Below, one piece after another: positions 32,343 to 36,144 of a stretch of 36,144 nucleotides of DNA. The stretch is from assembly GCF_000718985.1 (NCBI RefSeq), contig NZ_JODL01000037.1, positions 1 to 36,144 of the forward strand, read 5' to 3'. Below the pieces are notes generated by a model that was not told the DNA's origin, made no database searches, and saw only the letters and a program-made list of their open reading frames with translations. The translations under genes and the position numbers were made by a program. Position 1 is the first letter of the stretch. Every line of letters starts with the position of its first letter. The DNA is from Streptomyces megasporus. GTDB lineage: Bacteria; Actinomycetota; Actinomycetes; Streptomycetales; Streptomycetaceae.

Positions 32343-34112
32343 GTGGCGGAACGGAGCACGGCTGCCGTCGACGTGGCCGACAAGAGCGGTGGGGCGGGTG
32401 GCAGGAACAAGCCGCCGACCGCCGAGGCAGAGCAGGCCACGGCCGACGGTGCGAAGGCCCACGACAGCGATGACAACGACGCCGCGGAGGACACCTCTCC
32501 CACCACGGACACGACCACCACGGACACCAAGGATCCCGAGACACGCTCCACCGACTCGGCATCCTCGACATCCCCGGTCCAGCCCCCTCAGCCTCCCGAG
32601 TTGCACAGCGGACACAAGCTCGCCCGGCGCTACCGCTTGGAGGAGTGCGTAACGCGCCTGGACGGTTTCAGTAGCTGGCGCGCCGTCGACGAGAAACTGC
32701 GCCGCGCCGTCGGCGTCCATCTGCTGGCCGCCGACCACCCTCGCGCCCGCTCCGTCCTCGCCGCGGCCCGCTCCGCGGCCCTCCTCGGCGATCCCCGGTT
32801 CGTCCAGGTGTTGGACGCCGTGGAGGAGAACGACCTCGTCTACGTCGTCCACGAGTGGCTCCCGGACGCCACCTCCCTGACCACCCTGCTCGCCTCCGGT
32901 CCCCTGCAGACTCACGAGGCGTACCAGCTCGTCTCCCAGGTCGCCCAGGCGATGGCCGCCGCCCACCGCGAGGGGCTGTCCCACCTGCGGCTGACCCCCG
33001 GCTGTGTCCTGCGCACCGCCGCCGGCCAGTACCGCATCCGCGGCCTCGCCGTGAACGCCGCCCTGCGCGGCATCACCTCCGACCATCCCCAGCGCACCGA
33101 CACCGAGGCGATCGGCGCTCTGCTCTACGCCGCCCTCACCCAGCGCTGGCCCTACCGCGAGGACGCCCACGGGCTCAGCGGCATGGCCGAGCTGACCGGG
33201 GACTCCCTCGTCCCGCCGGACCAGGTGCGGGCCGGAGTGCACCGAGGTCTCTCCGAGCTGGCCATGCGCGCTCTCGTCAACAAGGGCGCCACCGCCTCCC
33301 GCCAGGAGCAGCCCTGCACCACCCCGGAGGAGCTGACCAAGGCCGTCGCCGCGCTGCCGCGCATCCGTCCCCCGGAGCCCGAGTTCACCGCGCCACCGCC
33401 CTACCAGCGTTCCCCCCGACACGGTGCCCCCGCCGCCCATCTCCCCACGGGCCCCGCACCGGCCGCGCCGCCCGCGCCTCCCACGCTCCCCGGCCGCACC
33501 GGCAGGTTCCTCAAGTGGAGCGTCTCCGCGCTGCTCATCGCCGCCCTGGGCCTGGGTAGCTGGCAACTGGCCGACACTCTGATAAAGGGGGAGAACTCGA
33601 CACCGGCCTCCGAGGAGGAGGGCCGGATCGAGCAGCAGAAGCAGCCGGAAGCCGCCCCCACGGGCAAACCCGTCGAGGTCTCCCTCGTCAAGGACTTCGA
33701 CCCGCTCGGCGACGGCACGGAGAACAGCAAGGACGTCGGCGCCGTCATCGACGGCGACGCGAGCACCCACTGGCAGACCTCGGCCTACTACAGGAACGGA
33801 AGGTTCGGCAATCTCAAGGACGGGGTCGGCCTGATCCTCGACCTCGGAAAACCCCAACAGGTCAGCAGCGTCACGGTCGGTTTCAAGGGCAGCACCTCCG
33901 TCGAGTTCCTGGCCACCGCCGAGGACACCACCGAGATGCCGACCTCCCTGGGCGAGTTCAGCAAGGTCAGTGGCGGCTCCGGCACCGAGGTCGAGTTGAC
34001 GGCCAAGCGACCCATCACGACGCGGTACGTCCTGGTGTGGCTCACCGAGCTCCCCATGGCAGAGGGAGGCAACTACCGTGGCCGCGTCACGGAGGTCAAG
34101 GTCCGTAGCTGA
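32343..34112 (+). CDS. Membrane pseudokinase with extracellular discoidin-like domain
   Basis: The 589-aa protein has a charged, disordered N-terminus (about 1-90), a kinase-like domain (about 95-340), a membrane helix (WSVSALLIAALGLGSWQLA, about 391-410) and an extracellular beta-sandwich (about 440-589) with DGDASTHWQTSAYY and LILDLGKPQQVSSVTVGFKG, as in discoidin/F5-8C-type domains. The kinase-like domain lacks the usual catalytic set: the Lys strand reads VGVHLL, the H-R-D loop reads HLRLTPGCVL and no D-F-G is seen. It matches the C-terminal part of the mycobacterial MviN (Rv3910), whose pseudokinase recruits the FHA protein FhaA. GTG 32343 has GGAGG upstream; ATG 32253 is less likely. 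It lies 132 bp after murJ and 45 bp before sigM. Confidence 0.88.
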   Translation: MAERSTAAVDVADKSGGAGGRNKPPTAEAEQATADGAKAHDSDDNDAAEDTSPTTDTTTTDTKDPETRSTDSASSTSPVQPPQPPELHSGHKLARRYRLEECVTRLDGFSSWRAVDEKLRRAVGVHLLAADHPRARSVLAAARSAALLGDPRFVQVLDAVEENDLVYVVHEWLPDATSLTTLLASGPLQTHEAYQLVSQVAQAMAAAHREGLSHLRLTPGCVLRTAAGQYRIRGLAVNAALRGITSDHPQRTDTEAIGALLYAALTQRWPYREDAHGLSGMAELTGDSLVPPDQVRAGVHRGLSELAMRALVNKGATASRQEQPCTTPEELTKAVAALPRIRPPEPEFTAPPPYQRSPRHGAPAAHLPTGPAPAAPPAPPTLPGRTGRFLKWSVSALLIAALGLGSWQLADTLIKGENSTPASEEEGRIEQQKQPEAAPTGKPVEVSLVKDFDPLGDGTENSKDVGAVIDGDASTHWQTSAYYRNGRFGNLKDGVGLILDLGKPQQVSSVTVGFKGSTSVEFLATAEDTTEMPTSLGEFSKVSGGSGTEVELTAKRPITTRYVLVWLTELPMAEGGNYRGRVTEVKVRS

Positions 34113-34157
34113 CCGGCCGCCCATGGACGGAGACCGGTTGGAGGAGGGGTTCGGCGG

Positions 34158-34901
34158 GTGGGCGACGAGGTGATGGACGACGCTGTCGGTGACATCGACG
34201 GCACGAAGGACACAGACGGTGTCCACCGGATCGACGACCGGGAGCTCCTCGCCCGCCATGTCGCCGGCGATCCCCACGCCTTCGGCGAGATAGTGCGACG
34301 GCACCGTGACCGGCTGTGGGCGGTCGCCCTGCGTGTCCTGGGAGACCGCGAGGAGGCCGCCGACGCCGTGCAGGACGCCTTCGTCTCCGCCTACCGGGCC
34401 GCCCACACCTTCCGGGGGCAGTCCGCCGTCACCACCTGGCTGCACCGCATCACCGTCAACGCCTGCCTGGACCGTGCCCGCAAGGCAGCCACCCGCCGCA
34501 CCTCGCCCGTGGCCGAGCCCGAACGCCTGGAGCAGCTCCTGGAACCGCACGAGTCGGCAGCCGTGCCCGCCGAGCGTCGGGACCTCCACCGCCAGCTCGT
34601 CGCCGCGCTCTCCACGCTGCCTCCCGAGCAACGCGCGGCTCTCGTGCTCGTCGACATGCAGGGCTATCCGGTCGCCGAGGCCGCCCGGATTCTCGGCGTC
34701 GCCGTGGGTACCATCAAGAGCCGCTGCGCCCGTGGTCGAGCGCGTCTGCTGCCTTTGGTGACCCATCTGCGGTCCGGCGGCCTGAGAGGGGATACCCCAC
34801 CGGACGCGGGGGGAAGGAACCGGACGCGGGGGACGTCCGTCCCACCGGCGAGAGGAAAACCAGGCACCCGGGCCGTGAAGGGCGGAGGTGAACACGCATG
34901 A
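34158..34901 (+). CDS. sigM: ECF RNA polymerase sigma factor SigM
   Basis: A 247-aa ECF sigma: region 2 at about residues 42-109 (FGEIVRRHRDRLWAVALRVLGDREEAADAVQDAFV) and region 4 at about 142-197 (LSTLPPEQRAALVLVDMQGYPVAEAARILG with VGTIKSRCARGRARL). The C-terminal 45 residues are Arg/Gly/Thr-rich. It binds core polymerase to direct envelope-stress or related genes; the exact stimulus is unknown. GTG 34158 has GGAGGAGGGG upstream. The stop overlaps the anti-sigma ATG (ATGA, 34898-34901), which is the usual coupling of sigma and anti-sigma. The name follows the synteny with mycobacterial sigM (Rv3911). Confidence 0.92.
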   Translation: MGDEVMDDAVGDIDGTKDTDGVHRIDDRELLARHVAGDPHAFGEIVRRHRDRLWAVALRVLGDREEAADAVQDAFVSAYRAAHTFRGQSAVTTWLHRITVNACLDRARKAATRRTSPVAEPERLEQLLEPHESAAVPAERRDLHRQLVAALSTLPPEQRAALVLVDMQGYPVAEAARILGVAVGTIKSRCARGRARLLPLVTHLRSGGLRGDTPPDAGGRNRTRGTSVPPARGKPGTRAVKGGGEHA

Positions 34902-35920
34902 CATCCGCGTCTTCCGCGTCGTTCGGTACGGACGAGCACCCCGAGGTCGCCGAGATCTCCGCTCTCACCGAGGGGATTCTCCCTCTCGACCGCTCGGCCC
35001 ATGTCCGTGCCCACCTGTCCGACTGTGACCTGTGCGCGGACGTACGGCTCTCCCTGGAGGAGATCCGAGGCGCCCTGGGCGCTCTTCCCGGGCCGGTCGC
35101 GATGCCGTCCGACATCGCGGGTCGCATCGACGCCGCCCTGGCCGCGGAAGCCTTGCTCGATGCCACCGCCTCCGCTTCCGGGACGGAGCCCGAAACCGGC
35201 CGAGCCGCCACAGGGGAGCGTCCCTCGAGCGACGGGCCCGGAGGTGAGGAACAGTCCGGTGTTTCACGTGAAACACCGGACTCGAATGTTGTTTCACGTG
35301 AAACGCGCAGCGCGGCCAGGCCGGTCACTCGCCCTTCGGGCCATGGTCGAGGAGCGACCGGCCCGGGACGCTCGGCACGCCGCCCAAGGCGTTGGCGCAC
35401 CACCCTGCTCGGGACCTCGGCCGCCGCGGCCCTCATCGCCCTGGGTGCACTGCTCGTACCCGGACTGATCACCGGCTCCGCCGACTCGGGAGCCGACCGG
35501 GGAGTCGCCGTGGACAGCGCGGACCGCTCCGAGAGCGGCACGGCCGACGTGGCCCTGGAGGCACGGGTGCGGTCCCTCCTCGCCGACAGCAGGACCACCG
35601 GCGAACCCGAACGGGAACAGAAGCCGGAGAAGACCGGGCCGGACGAGGCTCCCGACTTCACCACCAAGGCGAGCCCCAACGCACCGCTGAGCACCAGCGT
35701 TCCCGCGGTGCCCTCCTGTATCCGGGAAGGCATCGACCGGAACGAGGCGCCGCTGGCCGTCGGCATGGACGTCTACCAGGGCCGGCAGGCGTACATCGTG
35801 GTCCTGCCCAACGGGTCGGACAGCACCCGGGTGGACGCCTATGTGGTTGAGGCCGACTGCGCCGGGAAGACATCCTCCGGCCCGGGCACGGTGCTCACCA
35901 CTCGTACCTATACGCGTTGA
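34898..35920 (+). CDS. Membrane-bound zinc-type anti-sigma factor partner of SigM
   Basis: The 340-aa product has an N-terminal zinc-finger anti-sigma domain with H39-x3-C43-x2-C46, a disordered linker (about 90-165), one membrane helix (TTLLGTSAAAALIALGALLVPGLI, about 167-190) and a ~150-residue extracytoplasmic domain with two cysteines (PSCIREG and EADCAGK). It would hold SigM at the membrane until an outside signal. Its ATG is inside the sigM stop (ATGA). The linker DNA holds two exact parS sites, translated as GVSRETPDSNVVSRET. The gene is followed by a SigR promoter for trxB. Confidence 0.9.
   Translation: MTSASSASFGTDEHPEVAEISALTEGILPLDRSAHVRAHLSDCDLCADVRLSLEEIRGALGALPGPVAMPSDIAGRIDAALAAEALLDATASASGTEPETGRAATGERPSSDGPGGEEQSGVSRETPDSNVVSRETRSAARPVTRPSGHGRGATGPGRSARRPRRWRTTLLGTSAAAALIALGALLVPGLITGSADSGADRGVAVDSADRSESGTADVALEARVRSLLADSRTTGEPEREQKPEKTGPDEAPDFTTKASPNAPLSTSVPAVPSCIREGIDRNEAPLAVGMDVYQGRQAYIVVLPNGSDSTRVDAYVVEADCAGKTSSGPGTVLTTRTYTR
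35255..35280. other. parS: parS site within a 26-bp perfect palindrome, inside the anti-sigma gene
   Basis: GTTTCACGTGAAAC at 35261-35274 is flanked by TCCGGT and ACCGGA, extending the exact dyad to 26 bp. It encodes VSRET at codons 122-126. It is the first of two sites 30 bp apart in phase. Confidence 0.92.
35291..35304. other. parS: Second parS site inside the anti-sigma gene
   Basis: An exact GTTTCACGTGAAAC, starting 30 bp after the first copy, in the same reading frame and also encoding VSRET (codons 132-136). The 30-bp spacing keeps both sites on nearly the same face of the helix. Confidence 0.92.
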
Positions 35921-35947
35921 CCCCGTCCGTGCGCGTTACCGCGGTCG

Positions 35948-35973
35948 GGAATGCCTTCCTCCTAGGATTCGTT
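35948..35973 (+). promoter_or_regulatory. SigR-type promoter of trxB
   Basis: GGAAT at 35948-35952 and GTT at 35971-35973 are separated by exactly 18 bp. This is the SigR (thiol-oxidative stress) promoter consensus GGAAT-N18-GTT, and it precedes trxB as in the known trxBp1 promoter of S. coelicolor. It lies about 75 bp before the start codon. Confidence 0.85.
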
Positions 35974-35984
35974 GAGTGAGATGA

Positions 35985-36144
<160 letters not shown>

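Noticed and set aside
30135..34904. A 1589-codon open frame on the minus strand across murJ, the pseudokinase and sigM
   Set aside because: Antisense shadow of three well-supported genes; no domain recognised.

Overview
The window is high-GC DNA from an actinomycete, almost certainly Streptomyces or a close relative. The evidence is the extreme third-position GC with long antisense shadow ORFs, frequent GTG starts, four perfect copies of the Streptomyces parS 14-mer GTTTCACGTGAAAC, DnaA boxes of the Streptomyces type, and a gene order (dnaB, MATE gene, rplI, rpsR, ssb, rpsF, femX, ino1, padR, PBP, pcnA, DUF6049, murJ, pseudokinase, sigM, anti-sigma, trxB) that I recall from the oriC-proximal part of Streptomyces chromosomes. 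By that synteny parAB, dnaA and oriC should lie roughly 10-15 kb beyond the right edge; this is inference.

Region 1 (1-9323) is the more variable part. It holds the 3' tail of an IS110-type transposase, a PPOX-fold flavoprotein next to a globin/flavodoxin-reductase fusion, a two-domain GNAT acetyltransferase, a serine hydrolase, a phage-antirepressor-like/Mrr-like fusion protein with an eroded nuclease motif, a VOC protein that overlaps an AraC regulator tail to tail, a YunG-like protein, and a second GNAT gene whose start overlaps the dnaB stop.

Region 2 (9324-18805) is core. It holds dnaB, a MATE exporter divergent from it across a DnaA-box cluster, the rpsF-ssb-rpsR-rplI operon, and on the other strand a small membrane protein, a FemX-like peptidoglycan cross-bridge enzyme and an unusual alanine-racemase-like protein. 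ino1 (inositol-3-phosphate synthase) lies downstream of a PadR regulator with a clear operator.

Region 3 (18867-36144) is the envelope and oriC-proximal block: a class A penicillin-binding protein, a polytopic GT87-type glycosyltransferase, an MFS transporter, the CCA-adding enzyme, a secreted/anchored DUF6049 protein, MurJ, a membrane pseudokinase with an extracellular sandwich domain, SigM with its zinc-type anti-sigma factor, and the start of trxB behind a textbook SigR promoter. pcnA-DUF6049-MurJ/pseudokinase-SigM-anti-sigma-TrxB is the same block found in mycobacteria. There the pseudokinase and MurJ are one protein; here they are two.

I saw no self-evident new multi-gene system. The most interesting signals are a parS site centred in a 42-bp perfect palindrome, twin parS sites written into the anti-sigma coding sequence, a tight DnaA-box cluster between dnaB and the MATE gene, the antirepressor/Mrr fusion with a missing catalytic lysine, and the racemase-like protein lacking its second catalytic tyrosine. 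No tRNA, rRNA, CRISPR array or intact insertion sequence was found.
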